DNA from: an uncultured Prevotella sp.
GTDB lineage: Bacteria > Bacteroidota > Bacteroidia > Bacteroidales > Bacteroidaceae
Direction of reading: 5' to 3'
Assembly (NCBI GenBank): GCA_946404405.1
Contig: CAMJDL010000005.1
Span: 56,495-120,494, forward strand
Length of the DNA: 64,000 bases
A program made the translations under genes and the position numbers. Within the stretch, counting starts at the first letter, position 1. The number at the start of each line of letters is the position of its first letter. The notes under the pieces were generated by a model, which saw nothing but the letters and a program-made list of their open reading frames with translations, was not told the DNA's origin and did not search any database. Positions 1 through 7,959 of this stretch are shown one piece after another.

Positions 1-1
1 C

Positions 2-418
2 AAGAATATCGAAAGTGAAGTTATTGAATCTGTATGGAATCAATATGATGGCTACACATGGTTTGTTCAGATGATGATGAATGAACTTTTCGCATTAACT
101 GCAACCAATGAAACATGTAAGACTGACATGATTCCAAAGGCAAAGTATAATGTCGTATTATCTCAAGAAAGTAGTTATAAGGATTTGTTGTCCAACCTTC
201 CTCCCAAGCAGAAGATAGTGTTGCAAGCTATTGCCAAAGAAGGAATTGCTCGCAACATTACCTCTTCAAAATTCATCAAAAAATACAATCTCAATTCTGC
301 CAGTTCCGTACAGGCTGCAGTCAAACTACTATTAAAGAATGATTTACTTACCCAAATAGACAATGGTTATCGTGTTTACGACTTTTTCCTATCGGAATGG
401 TTGGCGACGGTGTATTAA
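2..418 (+). CDS. AAA-family ATPase, C-terminal part (cut by window edge)
   Basis: The frame is open from base 2, so the gene begins before the window and the listed ATG at 71 is internal. The visible 138 residues are the C-terminal winged-helix-like part of an archaeal-type AAA ATPase. They align by eye with the end of the complete ATPase at 11799-12935: both have an 'AIAKEG' segment, a 'FIKKYNL/FIKQYDL' segment, a Ser-rich turn followed by 'SSV', and a final 'Y.VYD.F...WL'. Such proteins have a P-loop domain before this region. Their cellular role is poorly known. The gene converges on the restriction operon that follows. No clear terminator hairpin separates the two. Confidence 0.7.
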   Translation, partial: KNIESEVIESVWNQYDGYTWFVQMMMNELFALTATNETCKTDMIPKAKYNVVLSQESSYKDLLSNLPPKQKIVLQAIAKEGIARNITSSKFIKKYNLNSASSVQAAVKLLLKNDLLTQIDNGYRVYDFFLSEWLATVY

Positions 419-490
419 TTTAGAAAATCAGTCCCCAGTTTTTATTCCCCCAAGAACGATATCCGCTTCAGTGGCAACATATTCTTGTCT

Positions 491-3400
491 TTATCCGACC
501 ACTTTACCGAATTCTTTTTCTATGAGTTCTTCCATCCGACCTTCCTTGGCATAGGGGACTGTATCCACTTGCCGGAAGTTGCTCTGTTCTGGTTGAAGTG
601 TGGGATCGAAGCCGAGTATATAGCGAGTGGCTATAAGATAGATGATGCGTGTTGGAGCAAATCCATACACTTGATGTTTGAGAATGTGCTGAATACGCTC
701 TTTGTCATCAGGGATTTGTCGGCACATCTCTACATTATTATATAGTCGACGCACAATCTCGGTAATATATAGGCCAGATTTCATATAGAGGTCGGCAAAT
801 GTTTTATTGGGGTCTTCGAAGATATGGGGATTCTCCTGTTCCAGCAAGTCCACCATCTTTTTGACCACCCATTTGGGCGTGAAAATCTGGTTGGTCTTCT
901 GCGGAGGTATATAGTCGAAGATGTCCTCGCTATGTGATTCATCAAAATAGTTGGCCAAGTCCATCCTTTTCTTTCTGAACTCAGCTATGGCATCGTCAAA
1001 CACCACTTCATCGAACAGATGCCCGTTGAAGTGTTTCTGCTCTCCGTCTTCAGTATAGTTGCCGCCATCCCTCAGGAAGCGGAATTCATCGAGTGTGATA
1101 CTGGTAACCTCTTTGAAGACTTCATCTTCAATGTTCTTGTCAAAATTATCGAGTGTAAGATGTCCTTCATCGTATGCCATAATGAAACTTGGAATTGTTC
1201 GGGCAAAGCCACGCAGATGCGCGCGAACTTCTTCTTCCACGCTGTCTTTTCTCCGCTCTTCCTTGTCTCTTTCAATGCGTTCGATAACCTCCTTTGGCTT
1301 ATTATTGATAATCTCGTCGGTAGCTTCTTTTATGGCATCATTCACGCCCTTCAATGCCGACTCCATCTCTTTGCGGAAGGTCTTTTCAGCATCCTCCAAA
1401 TCTCTCTCATTGGAAGCCTGCTTAATAGCCTCTTCGTGCTTCACCTCAGCAATTTTACGTTGTTGCTCGAAATCACCCTTTATTTTCTCTATCGTGGTTT
1501 CCACTTCTTTGTGTGAATCCCTAACTATACGCTTGGTTTGTGCCTTTGTAAGCTCATATTCTTCCGATGCAGGATTAATGATGTTTTGCTCTACTGCTGC
1601 TTTCAGACTATCGCCCACACGATTGATAGCCGTCAGCACTTGGTCGGCACTTTCTGCTGCCTTCGGTATTTCATCCTCTATCTTATCAAAGGTCTTATAT
1701 AACTTGTCGCCAAATATCTGCTGTTCCTGACCTATGATAAGCTCTTCAGGAATCATTACTTCGCCGTTATCGTCAACACTCACATTCCCAGCTTCGTCAA
1801 GGTTAGTACCTGTGCTCCGTCCTCGCTCTTCGTGGGCTTTATCCAACTTCTTTAGTATCTCGCCCACTATGGCGGGAGCACTGAATATGTTTGCAATGTT
1901 CCTGAACAAGAGATTGCTCATAAACCCTCTTCTTACCACTTCCTCGCATTTAATTTTTCTCGGGATGCTGAGCACCTTGTGCTCGTCAATTTGCATCATC
2001 CTTCCTTCATCGTCTTCTGCTATGACAGGGAAGAAGTTCATCAGCTGTTTGATGTTCTGCTTGCGCTCATCAGTTGTACCGCTACCTCCAGCAGTACTCT
2101 TTTTCAGGTTATTGGCAAACTCGTCATAGAGTATCAGCGTTCTTGCCGGGTCGAAATCGAAGACATAGGCATTTTCCTTTCTCACGATTTTCCCTCCTTC
2201 TGAATATTCGTATGGGTTCTGTGCCCTGAAAGCGGCCTGCATATATAGCTGAGCACTCTGCATATTGCTGAGCATCAATACTCCGCTCCATTCAGGAATA
2301 GTCACACCCGTAGTAAGCTGGCCTACACTCAGCGTGATTGTTTTGTCGTTGTTTTTGATGGCATCCTTTACCTTGTTATATGCTTTGACAGTTTCATCAT
2401 TGTCGTCCATCTTGCCGTCGCCAGCAGCCAGCACGACCTCATAGTCTTCGAATCCGCTACCTCCTTCTTTCAGTAGTTTAGCCATAGCTTTGGCACTATC
2501 GACACGGTTGAGTAGCCAGAAAGTGTGGGCCATTTCTTTTCTTAATTCCTCTGTTGCAAATGGAAACTTCTCCTGTGTTGTCAATGCCTTCAGGAATTTA
2601 CGCACATCTGTCTCATGCTCAAACTTGCCATCCTCTTTGGTCTTGAAGAACTCGTTGAGGTCGAAAGCATAGTCAATCGCTCCTTCCTCGTCCAGTTCCA
2701 TACCTTGTTTTACCTTTTCGCGCACGATGTCGCTCATGCGGTAAGTAAAGAGGTTAAGTTTTGGAAGTTCTTGATATGGGTTGTGGTTGTTGTCTGTCCA
2801 GTTGGCTTTAGCCTCCTGTTCGTCAGTGTAGCTCCAGTTGAATATCTGATAATCATCGAACTCTCCCGAGGCGATAGCCTTGAATGGTGTGCCGCTCAAA
2901 TAGAGTGTGAACTTGCGTTGGATATTGTTGAAAGCACGATCGGTACGCATGGTGTCCACTCCCTCATGACTTTCGTCCACAATCAGCATATCCCAACGTA
3001 ATTCTTTAATCCATTTCAGTTTATTATAATTTCCACCAAAATAGACGGAGCCTTTTAGTCCTTGCAGGCTTTCGAAACAAATCTGTCCTGCGAAGTTCTC
3101 ATCGCGGTTTGGGAGCCATTTCAGAAACATATCTCGTGTCATAACGCCCTGTCTGCCTCGCAACGACTCGTTGTCACTTACAAAGAGGTAGCCCGTTTGC
3201 CCTGCCATATATTTTTCGAAGTCATCATACCAAGAGTTAGCTATCGATGGGCGGTTAGTGACAATCAGCACATTCTTCGCCTTCATTTGTTTGATCAGGT
3301 CGTAGGTCGTGAGAGTTTTGCCGAAACGAGGTTTTGCATTCCATAGGAACTTACCCTCTCCGTTGTGGTCTATCAGGTAGGCCATAGTCTTTTCTGTGGC

Positions 3401-3799
3401 ATCCTGCTGCTCTTTACGGAGTTTATAACTATAGTGCAAGCCCTTTTGTTGGTAGTCTCGGCTGACGAACTCCTCGAAACACCGTCTTAGTTCCTGACCG
3501 TCTATGCGGAACCATTCCGTGTGGTCGTTGCGCTCAATGCCCTTGTGTTCTGTCAAAAAGTCATGGAAGTCATGGTCACGGAAATAGGTACAGTCATCGC
3601 GATACATGGCGATATCCTTCCATTCCAGAATAAACTGCACATCGGCAGTTTGCGTCTGCTGCTTGATGCGCTTGTGTACACCCTGCTCCGTATCGCCGAT
3701 TTTCAGCCATCCATTGTGGCGTGCTATCTCAGGAGTGCTGTAAGCATACATCATCCTGACGAAAGAGTTGAAACTCTGAATTCTGGTTGCGTCCATCAT
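491..3799 (-). CDS. Restriction-type SF2 helicase with GIY-YIG-like N-terminus and degenerate methylase-like C-terminus
   Basis: This 1102-residue protein is probably the DNA-cleaving and translocating subunit of a restriction-modification system. Residues about 15-110 resemble a T5orf172/GIY-YIG nuclease ('GWLKIGDTEQGVHKRIKQQ'). A superfamily 2 helicase follows, with Walker A 'AKPRFGKTLT' near residue 160, a DEAD-box-type motif 'VDESHEG' near 275, motif III 'LSGTPFKA', and a C-terminal helicase lobe with 'QLTTGVTIPEW' and 'QAAFRAQNP'. Residues about 770-900 are charged and coiled-coil-like. The last 120 residues contain 'QIFTPKWVVKKMVDLLE', which matches the methylase partner's 'EVFTPSWIVKKMVDYVD', but the expected SAM-binding Gly-rich loop is degraded. 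The start ATG overlaps the methylase stop as ATGA, so the two are probably translationally coupled. The nuclease assignment is from motifs only. Confidence 0.8.
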   Translation of the reverse strand: MMDATRIQSFNSFVRMMYAYSTPEIARHNGWLKIGDTEQGVHKRIKQQTQTADVQFILEWKDIAMYRDDCTYFRDHDFHDFLTEHKGIERNDHTEWFRIDGQELRRCFEEFVSRDYQQKGLHYSYKLRKEQQDATEKTMAYLIDHNGEGKFLWNAKPRFGKTLTTYDLIKQMKAKNVLIVTNRPSIANSWYDDFEKYMAGQTGYLFVSDNESLRGRQGVMTRDMFLKWLPNRDENFAGQICFESLQGLKGSVYFGGNYNKLKWIKELRWDMLIVDESHEGVDTMRTDRAFNNIQRKFTLYLSGTPFKAIASGEFDDYQIFNWSYTDEQEAKANWTDNNHNPYQELPKLNLFTYRMSDIVREKVKQGMELDEEGAIDYAFDLNEFFKTKEDGKFEHETDVRKFLKALTTQEKFPFATEELRKEMAHTFWLLNRVDSAKAMAKLLKEGGSGFEDYEVVLAAGDGKMDDNDETVKAYNKVKDAIKNNDKTITLSVGQLTTGVTIPEWSGVLMLSNMQSAQLYMQAAFRAQNPYEYSEGGKIVRKENAYVFDFDPARTLILYDEFANNLKKSTAGGSGTTDERKQNIKQLMNFFPVIAEDDEGRMMQIDEHKVLSIPRKIKCEEVVRRGFMSNLLFRNIANIFSAPAIVGEILKKLDKAHEERGRSTGTNLDEAGNVSVDDNGEVMIPEELIIGQEQQIFGDKLYKTFDKIEDEIPKAAESADQVLTAINRVGDSLKAAVEQNIINPASEEYELTKAQTKRIVRDSHKEVETTIEKIKGDFEQQRKIAEVKHEEAIKQASNERDLEDAEKTFRKEMESALKGVNDAIKEATDEIINNKPKEVIERIERDKEERRKDSVEEEVRAHLRGFARTIPSFIMAYDEGHLTLDNFDKNIEDEVFKEVTSITLDEFRFLRDGGNYTEDGEQKHFNGHLFDEVVFDDAIAEFRKKRMDLANYFDESHSEDIFDYIPPQKTNQIFTPKWVVKKMVDLLEQENPHIFEDPNKTFADLYMKSGLYITEIVRRLYNNVEMCRQIPDDKERIQHILKHQVYGFAPTRIIYLIATRYILGFDPTLQPEQSNFRQVDTVPYAKEGRMEELIEKEFGKVVG

Positions 3800-5685
3800 A
3801 CCATCTCCTTTACCTTAGTCCGAATGAAGTTCCGCTCTGCCTCGTCTAAGCCGTATTTGTCGAACAGTTGCTCGTCTATCTCTGTGATGCTCTTGCTCCA
3901 GTCAATGTCAGAGGAAAGGGTGAAGTCTTGGAGGGGAACAAAAGCCCATGTCGCTCGTTTATTATCTTGAGTAACCTTAAGAATACTGAGCAGAGCCCTA
4001 CAAAAACGTGTTTTTAGATATTTCAACAATCTTTCTGCTTCTTGCAAGGTGGCTAATTTCCCTATAGAAATAAAAGTCTGAGTATGTCCTATTCCTTTAA
4101 CTCCCACAAAAGGGGAACTTAAAGTTTCGCCAAAGGCTCCGCTACCATTTGACTTAGGAAGAATGACTTTGTTATAATCGAAATTGTCAGGTGGATTTAG
4201 GTATGATTTGCGAATCCACCGATATGCTCTTTTCCCCCCTTCCAAACCTATGATACGAACATAGTCATGTCCGTCATTTGGTCTTTCTTCATAGAACGCA
4301 ATATCTTTTAGCTTTTCCAGGACATTAGTTGTAACATCAAATTTATGACCCGCACTCAACTTATCTACTGCGTCTGTATGTTCATCATGCAATAGCTGAG
4401 TAAACTTATACGATTCTGGTGCATATATCCATGAACTAAGATTTGTTTTAATGAAAGGCTCAATTTTCTCCTTTATTGTACGCATCTCATCGTAAACTAT
4501 GAAATGACCTATGGGAGAGAACAACTTCTCTGAATTATAGTAGGTGATGGCAACTCCACCTTTAATATCAGTATTTGAAAAGATTTTGCTACAATCCCTT
4601 TCGTATGTCATAACTTTCAAATGCTTGTCTGCAAGCATTTTTATATTCCATTCTTTTGGAGTCTTTCCTGCATTAAAAAGCCATCGTGCAGGGGTTATCA
4701 GTTCTACAACTTGAGCATTCTTGTAGGACTCATCCATAAAGAAATTGTATATAGGAGGATTACTTGTACCCTCCAATTCCTCCTGATACGGTGGATTTCC
4801 AATAATTACATCGAACTTCATAATATTCTGGTTTTTAGTTTGACGTTTTTTGATGTCGTTTACTTTGATAGCTTCTCCTTTCTGCCAGTCCATGATTTTG
4901 CAAAAGGGAGTTGGAGAAATGACGGGGGCTTCATCAAAAAAGGAAAGCTGAGTATGTTGGAGTTGATCTTGTCTCTCACGAGGAATTCGGTACGAAAGTC
5001 CATCCATTTGCCAAAGGTTCCAGGAGATGATTTCGGCAAATTCTTGTAATAATGAAATTTCTGGTTTATTACCGAAGCGTTCCTCGTAATAGTCAATAAA
5101 AGTATAGAGCAGGTTTTCACGAGCCAGCAGCAAACTGTCACCCTGCCACTCGTAGCCATAGGTGCTCTGAAATGCCTGTTGCACTTGTGTGAGCCATTCT
5201 TCATCACTAATCTGCTGAGCATTGACCATGCAAAGTTTACGATCGAGTATACCAATACGCTCGTTGATGGCAATTGGCTCACCTGTTGTAGAGTCATAAC
5301 GGGAAACGAGAAAAGGGGCTTCGCCACAGGTAAGTTCCAGACTGCGTGTATTGATGTCAATATCTACATAGTCCACCATTTTTTTCACTATCCACGATGG
5401 GGTGAACACTTCAGCCATACCCTTGACTCGGTCCGTCTGTTCCTCCTTTGATTTGAGTACACGAGGACGAATCACCATTCCATGCTCACCCGTTATCAGA
5501 TGGGGCAGAATCTCAGAATGGTAATCATACTCTGGGCCGAGCGCTTCATAATCATGCGTAGCCCAGAAGATGTTTCGTCCTGTGGTATGGTCACGCAGCA
5601 GTGTATCAAGCACCTCCGCCGACAATGCCAGCAGGTCGTCCTCCCTGATGTCAATCAGCTGAGGACTCTCGTCTTTGTTGGACAT
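3796..5685 (-). CDS. Eco57I-like DNA adenine-N6 methyltransferase
   Basis: A 629-residue DNA methylase, first gene of the restriction operon. 'AEVFTPSWIVKKMVDYVD' near residue 95 is the usual segment before the SAM site. 'LELTCGEAPFL' near 120 is motif I, and 'DVIIGNPPYQEE' near 300 is catalytic motif IV (NPPY), which marks adenine-N6 methylases. The region after residue 440 probably holds the target-recognition domain. The family normally protects host DNA from the cognate nuclease, here the helicase-nuclease that overlaps its 3' end. ATG at 5685 starts the frame. A promoter matching the phylum consensus lies about 370 bp upstream, leaving a long structured leader. The recognition sequence cannot be deduced. 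Confidence 0.85.
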   Translation of the reverse strand: MSNKDESPQLIDIREDDLLALSAEVLDTLLRDHTTGRNIFWATHDYEALGPEYDYHSEILPHLITGEHGMVIRPRVLKSKEEQTDRVKGMAEVFTPSWIVKKMVDYVDIDINTRSLELTCGEAPFLVSRYDSTTGEPIAINERIGILDRKLCMVNAQQISDEEWLTQVQQAFQSTYGYEWQGDSLLLARENLLYTFIDYYEERFGNKPEISLLQEFAEIISWNLWQMDGLSYRIPRERQDQLQHTQLSFFDEAPVISPTPFCKIMDWQKGEAIKVNDIKKRQTKNQNIMKFDVIIGNPPYQEELEGTSNPPIYNFFMDESYKNAQVVELITPARWLFNAGKTPKEWNIKMLADKHLKVMTYERDCSKIFSNTDIKGGVAITYYNSEKLFSPIGHFIVYDEMRTIKEKIEPFIKTNLSSWIYAPESYKFTQLLHDEHTDAVDKLSAGHKFDVTTNVLEKLKDIAFYEERPNDGHDYVRIIGLEGGKRAYRWIRKSYLNPPDNFDYNKVILPKSNGSGAFGETLSSPFVGVKGIGHTQTFISIGKLATLQEAERLLKYLKTRFCRALLSILKVTQDNKRATWAFVPLQDFTLSSDIDWSKSITEIDEQLFDKYGLDEAERNFIRTKVKEMV

Positions 5686-5755
5686 TCTTTAATCAAATCA
5701 GACTTCACCTCAGCAATTGATGCAAGCATCATTGCTTTCGGTTTGCGCTGATTTT

Positions 5756-5912
5756 GCGCTTATAACTTTTGGACAATAAGCACTTATCGGAACTCTTTGG
5801 GCTTTAACACGTCAAAGCCTCTATACACGATAAAAGCGTGTCCGCTCTTACCAGATATAGAGGCTCTCGCATGCCCAACCAAGTGATAAGTGACGTCCAC
5901 GCCTATAAGCGC
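5756..5912 (-). promoter_or_regulatory. Nested inverted-repeat leader of the restriction operon
   Basis: The untranslated leader between the minus-strand promoter at 6059-6089 and the methylase start holds three concentric perfect inverted repeats. GCGCTTATA (5756-5764) pairs with TATAAGCGC (5904-5912), CACTTATC (5781-5788) with GATAAGTG (5885-5892), and AGCCTCTATA (5816-5825) with TATAGAGGCT (5856-5865). An inner ACACG/CGTGT hairpin sits at 5825-5841. GGCTTT at about 5801-5806 could compete with the third stem by pairing with AAAGCC (5814-5819). A separate hairpin, TGATGC/GCATCA, lies at about 5719-5732. The arrangement fits a structured RNA of about 157 nt. No known RNA family was recognised, and function is unknown. 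Confidence 0.6.
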
Positions 5913-6058
5913 GAACAATCACAATTATCAGCATCTTGGTTTGATAAGGAAATTTGCGAGATTTCTATATCTTCCTAATAACTGCTCATGTCGTTATTTG
6001 TTTTACCCTCAAAAGTCACACCGGCACCTCCACTGAGGCATACGCCAATGTTCAAGTG

Positions 6059-6089
6059 CAAAAGTACGAAAAACAATTGAATGTGCAAA
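6059..6089 (-). promoter_or_regulatory. Promoter of the restriction-modification operon
   Basis: On the minus strand, TTTG (6089-6086) is followed after 19 bp by TACTTTTG (6066-6059). This matches the Bacteroidota -33/-7 consensus closely. Transcription would begin near 6052 and produce a leader of about 365 nt. Positions 5913-6050, between the promoter and the nested repeats, hold nothing else recognisable. Confidence 0.75.
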
Positions 6090-6188
6090 ATGTTTTGCCG
6101 ACTTTTGCATGAAAAATGGTGAAATAGTGCGGTTTTGAGGCCAAAATTGTAAAATTCGATGCATTTAGATAGAAAAATTCAGAGAATT

Positions 6189-6220
6189 TTTGGCTATATT
6201 ACAAAAATGTTGTAATTTTG
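6189..6220 (+). promoter_or_regulatory. Promoter of the hypothetical gene at 6463
   Basis: TTTG at 6189-6192, a 20-bp spacer and TAATTTTG at 6213-6220 match the phylum promoter. It is divergent from the restriction operon promoter and gives a leader of about 235 nt. Confidence 0.75.
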
Positions 6221-6270
6221 CACAACCAAAAGTGGGATAACGTCTATTTTACAGAAATGAATAAATTACC

Positions 6271-6328
6271 AGGCTCCATTTCTTGGAGCGCTTTTCTTGA
6301 AATGGGGGAGAGACACGAGAACTCTCCC
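6271..6328 (+). promoter_or_regulatory. Hairpins in the leader of the hypothetical gene
   Basis: CCATTTC (6276-6282) can pair with GAAATGG (6299-6305), and GGGAGAG (6306-6312) with CTCTCCC (6322-6328). A local CTCCA/TGGAG pairing competes with the first stem. No U-tract follows the second hairpin, so it does not look like a plain terminator. The rest of the leader up to 6462 shows no motif I recognise. Confidence 0.45.
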
Positions 6329-6462
6329 AACTCATAATTGTCGGTTCTTTGTTTGACAAGAATCGACTGCTTTGTTGTGTAAAAATAATTAGATAAGATA
6401 ATTCCGTTGTCTTGTCAGGGTTCGTATACCCTTAAAATTAAACCAAAATTAAAAAAATAACA

Positions 6463-7047
6463 ATGAACAAAAACATGAACAGCAATGAGGAAGCCCTCAG
6501 CTTATTTAATCGCCTGCTTGAACAACTTCATCAGGCAGGCATCATCAAAATTGATAATTTAGTATTCGTCGCCCCAAGCGCACAGTATGTTAACCACATC
6601 GACACTCAAATCTTTGGTGAGCGGCAACAGGAGAAGGACACATCATCTGCTGCACCCGTGAAAAGCACACCACTGCCACCAGAGCTCAGTATAAGAGATC
6701 GCATTCGCATGAGTATTGCATTGTTAATGGAAGAAAGGGCTGGCGACGAGCCACTATTCAATCTGCAGGGCCATTGGCAGGCCGTCTATCGCATCCTTGT
6801 GGATAAGGGCTACTGCCGTGATTCAGACTTCGACGGCTTCGATGCCTTCATCCGTACTGTGATGCCTGAGAAGGTGAATAAGCCGTACTCGAAGGGCTCA
6901 CTAAAGCAGATTAGTCAGACTGACTTTGTTCGACCTTTCAGCGAATGGAGATACGACGTACTGACATCGAAGACGCGCAAACCTTACGACCGGATGGTAG
7001 CCGTGGCAAGAAGATTTCTTGAGATTCTTGAACAAAATGGGCTGTAG
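6463..7047 (+). CDS. Conserved-looking hypothetical protein
   Basis: A 194-residue soluble protein with no signal peptide or membrane segment. The N-terminal 60 residues look like a helical region followed by a low-complexity linker (KDTSSAAP). The C-terminal 120 residues form a compact, charged, probably mostly helical domain ('RIRMSIALLMEERAG', 'HWQAVYRILVDKGYC', 'YDRMVAVARRFLEIL'). I do not recognise the family. The gene has its own promoter and a long hairpin-containing leader, and it stands between the restriction operon and the candidate small RNA. It may belong with the accessory cassette, perhaps as a regulator, but nothing in the sequence proves this. Confidence 0.7.
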   Translation: MNKNMNSNEEALSLFNRLLEQLHQAGIIKIDNLVFVAPSAQYVNHIDTQIFGERQQEKDTSSAAPVKSTPLPPELSIRDRIRMSIALLMEERAGDEPLFNLQGHWQAVYRILVDKGYCRDSDFDGFDAFIRTVMPEKVNKPYSKGSLKQISQTDFVRPFSEWRYDVLTSKTRKPYDRMVAVARRFLEILEQNGL

Positions 7048-7069
7048 GAAGTAAAAAGTTAGTTAATTA

Positions 7070-7101
7070 TTTGGAAGTTACGGAAAAACTTCCTATCTTT
7101 G
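7070..7101 (+). promoter_or_regulatory. Strong promoter of candidate small RNA
   Basis: TTTG (7070-7073), a 20-bp spacer and TATCTTTG (7094-7101) match the phylum consensus. The only gene downstream within 100 bp lies on the opposite strand, so the promoter points at a short transcript. Confidence 0.7.
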
Positions 7102-7106
7102 CAACG

Positions 7107-7202
7107 TCAGAAATGACTAATCCGGTATTTTCCGCGTGGGAGTAAGACTGAACCGCCCCTGCTCCAATTTTACAAAAGAGTCGCACAAGTTGCGGCTCTT
7201 TT
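7107..7202 (+). ncRNA. Candidate small RNA of about 95 nt
   Basis: A consensus promoter ends at 7101 and an intrinsic terminator occupies 7174-7202, so a transcript of about 95 nt is expected. It contains GGAG...CTCC segments that could fold over 'TAAGACTGAACCGCCCCTG'. A ten-codon reading frame (7113-7145, MTNPVFSAWE) lies near its 5' end and may be chance. No same-strand gene follows for 750 bp, so a leader function is unlikely. I did not recognise a known RNA family. Confidence 0.5.
7174..7202 (+). terminator. Bidirectional intrinsic terminator
   Basis: AAAAGAGTCGCA and TGCGGCTCTTTT form a 12-bp stem with a CAAGT loop and T-runs on both strands. It can end the candidate small RNA on the plus strand and the nuclease-like gene on the minus strand. 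Confidence 0.75.
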
Positions 7203-7764
7203 ATTTTCCATATTTTCTGGAGAACGATAAAACAAAGTATTTGTCAAGCGCATAGCCTCGTTTGATGGAGATTGCTTGACCTCCTTTGAATATCAACACT
7301 TCTGAGGCTTGAGGATTCAACTCGAAGTATCGCTTAATCTGTGTAGCAAACAGACGTCCATTGTATGTGGTTGCCATGTTTAGGAGTACATGGTTTGTTT
7401 GGCCGATGGATTCTGCCAAGCGATTTATGATAGAAGACTTGCCTTGAATGGTTTTCAAGTCATACATTCGAAAGAGTCCCTTGCGCTCGAAGATAAAATC
7501 GGCAGTACGTATACCTTTCGGATTTGGCAGGATGAATACTCTATAGCCATGTGTGACTGCCCTCTGTGCAGCACTTAACAATGCTGGGAAATCTTCGTCG
7601 CTCTCACTGATAGCAGTGTATATGTATGTCTCACCCTTCACCAGACGGAACTCCTTCCTCATGGTGATGGACTGCAACTGACGTGAGAACTCAATGCCCC
7701 GAAGGATATGGAGCTGTGCCAATTCAAGGGCGATGTCACTGCTGTTTCGTAAATCTTCTTCCAT
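7201..7764 (-). CDS. Orphan nuclease-like protein, CdiA C-terminal-domain or PD-(D/E)XK type
   Basis: A 187-residue protein without signal peptide. I place the start at the internal ATG (MEEDLRNSSD) and not at the longer ORF-track start, because the -7 element TACCTTTG lies only about 8 bases upstream of that ATG. The segment 'IRTADFIFERKG' followed by 'YDLKTIQGKSSIINRLAESI' carries the spacing D...D-x-K expected of PD-(D/E)XK nucleases, and it resembles the CdiA-type toxin nuclease domain. There is no adjacent immunity gene and no CdiA/CdiB export scaffold, so a free-standing toxin is not established. It is divergent from the RepA-like ATPase and shares a repeat-bearing control region with it. 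The nuclease assignment is tentative. Confidence 0.5.
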   Translation of the reverse strand: MEEDLRNSSDIALELAQLHILRGIEFSRQLQSITMRKEFRLVKGETYIYTAISESDEDFPALLSAAQRAVTHGYRVFILPNPKGIRTADFIFERKGLFRMYDLKTIQGKSSIINRLAESIGQTNHVLLNMATTYNGRLFATQIKRYFELNPQASEVLIFKGGQAISIKRGYALDKYFVLSFSRKYGK

Positions 7765-7772
7765 ACAGTTTG

Positions 7773-7804
7773 CAAAGGTACGAATAAATGAGTAAAAAAA
7801 CAAA
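7773..7804 (-). promoter_or_regulatory. Promoter of nuclease-like gene
   Basis: Minus-strand TTTG (7804-7801), a 20-bp spacer and TACCTTTG (7780-7773). The extended element TTATTCGTACCTTTGCA is identical to promoters at 34363 and 44723. It decides the start codon at 7764. Confidence 0.75.
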
Positions 7805-7811
7805 TTTATAA

Positions 7812-7860
7812 CCCACGTTTTACCCCACGCCTTAACTTTTAACCCACGTCTTAACCCAGC
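7812..7860. repeat. Iteron-like repeats in divergent control region
   Basis: CCCACG occurs at 7812, 7824 and 7843, with a variant CCCAGC at 7855. Each is followed by a TTA-containing tail. Start-to-start distances are 12, 19 and 12 bp. The array sits between two divergent promoters, so it could be an operator or iteron set. Confidence 0.45.
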
Positions 7861-7870
7861 GGTAAAAACC

Positions 7871-7901
7871 TTGCAGGAAATTGTAAATCTTCGTACCTTC
7901 G
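7871..7901 (+). promoter_or_regulatory. Probable promoter of RepA-like ATPase gene
   Basis: TTG (7871-7873), a 20-bp spacer and TACCTTCG (7894-7901) give a near-consensus promoter just downstream of the iteron-like array. The -7 element has one mismatch to TAnnTTTG. Confidence 0.5.
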
Positions 7902-7959
7902 CCGGTGTCTAGACAACGTGTGAATTAATAACAATTTCGAACAAAAAACTGAATGAACA

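Noticed and set aside
71-418. ORF taken as a complete 115-residue gene
   Set aside because: The frame is open to the window edge and the visible part matches only the C-terminus of the ATPase family.
1019-2203. Overlapping plus-strand ORFs across the helicase gene
   Set aside because: They are antisense shadows of a clearly coding minus-strand gene with helicase motifs.
7113-7145. Ten-codon frame considered as a Trp-type leader peptide
   Set aside because: It has a single Trp codon and no same-strand gene to control, unlike the frame at 63869.
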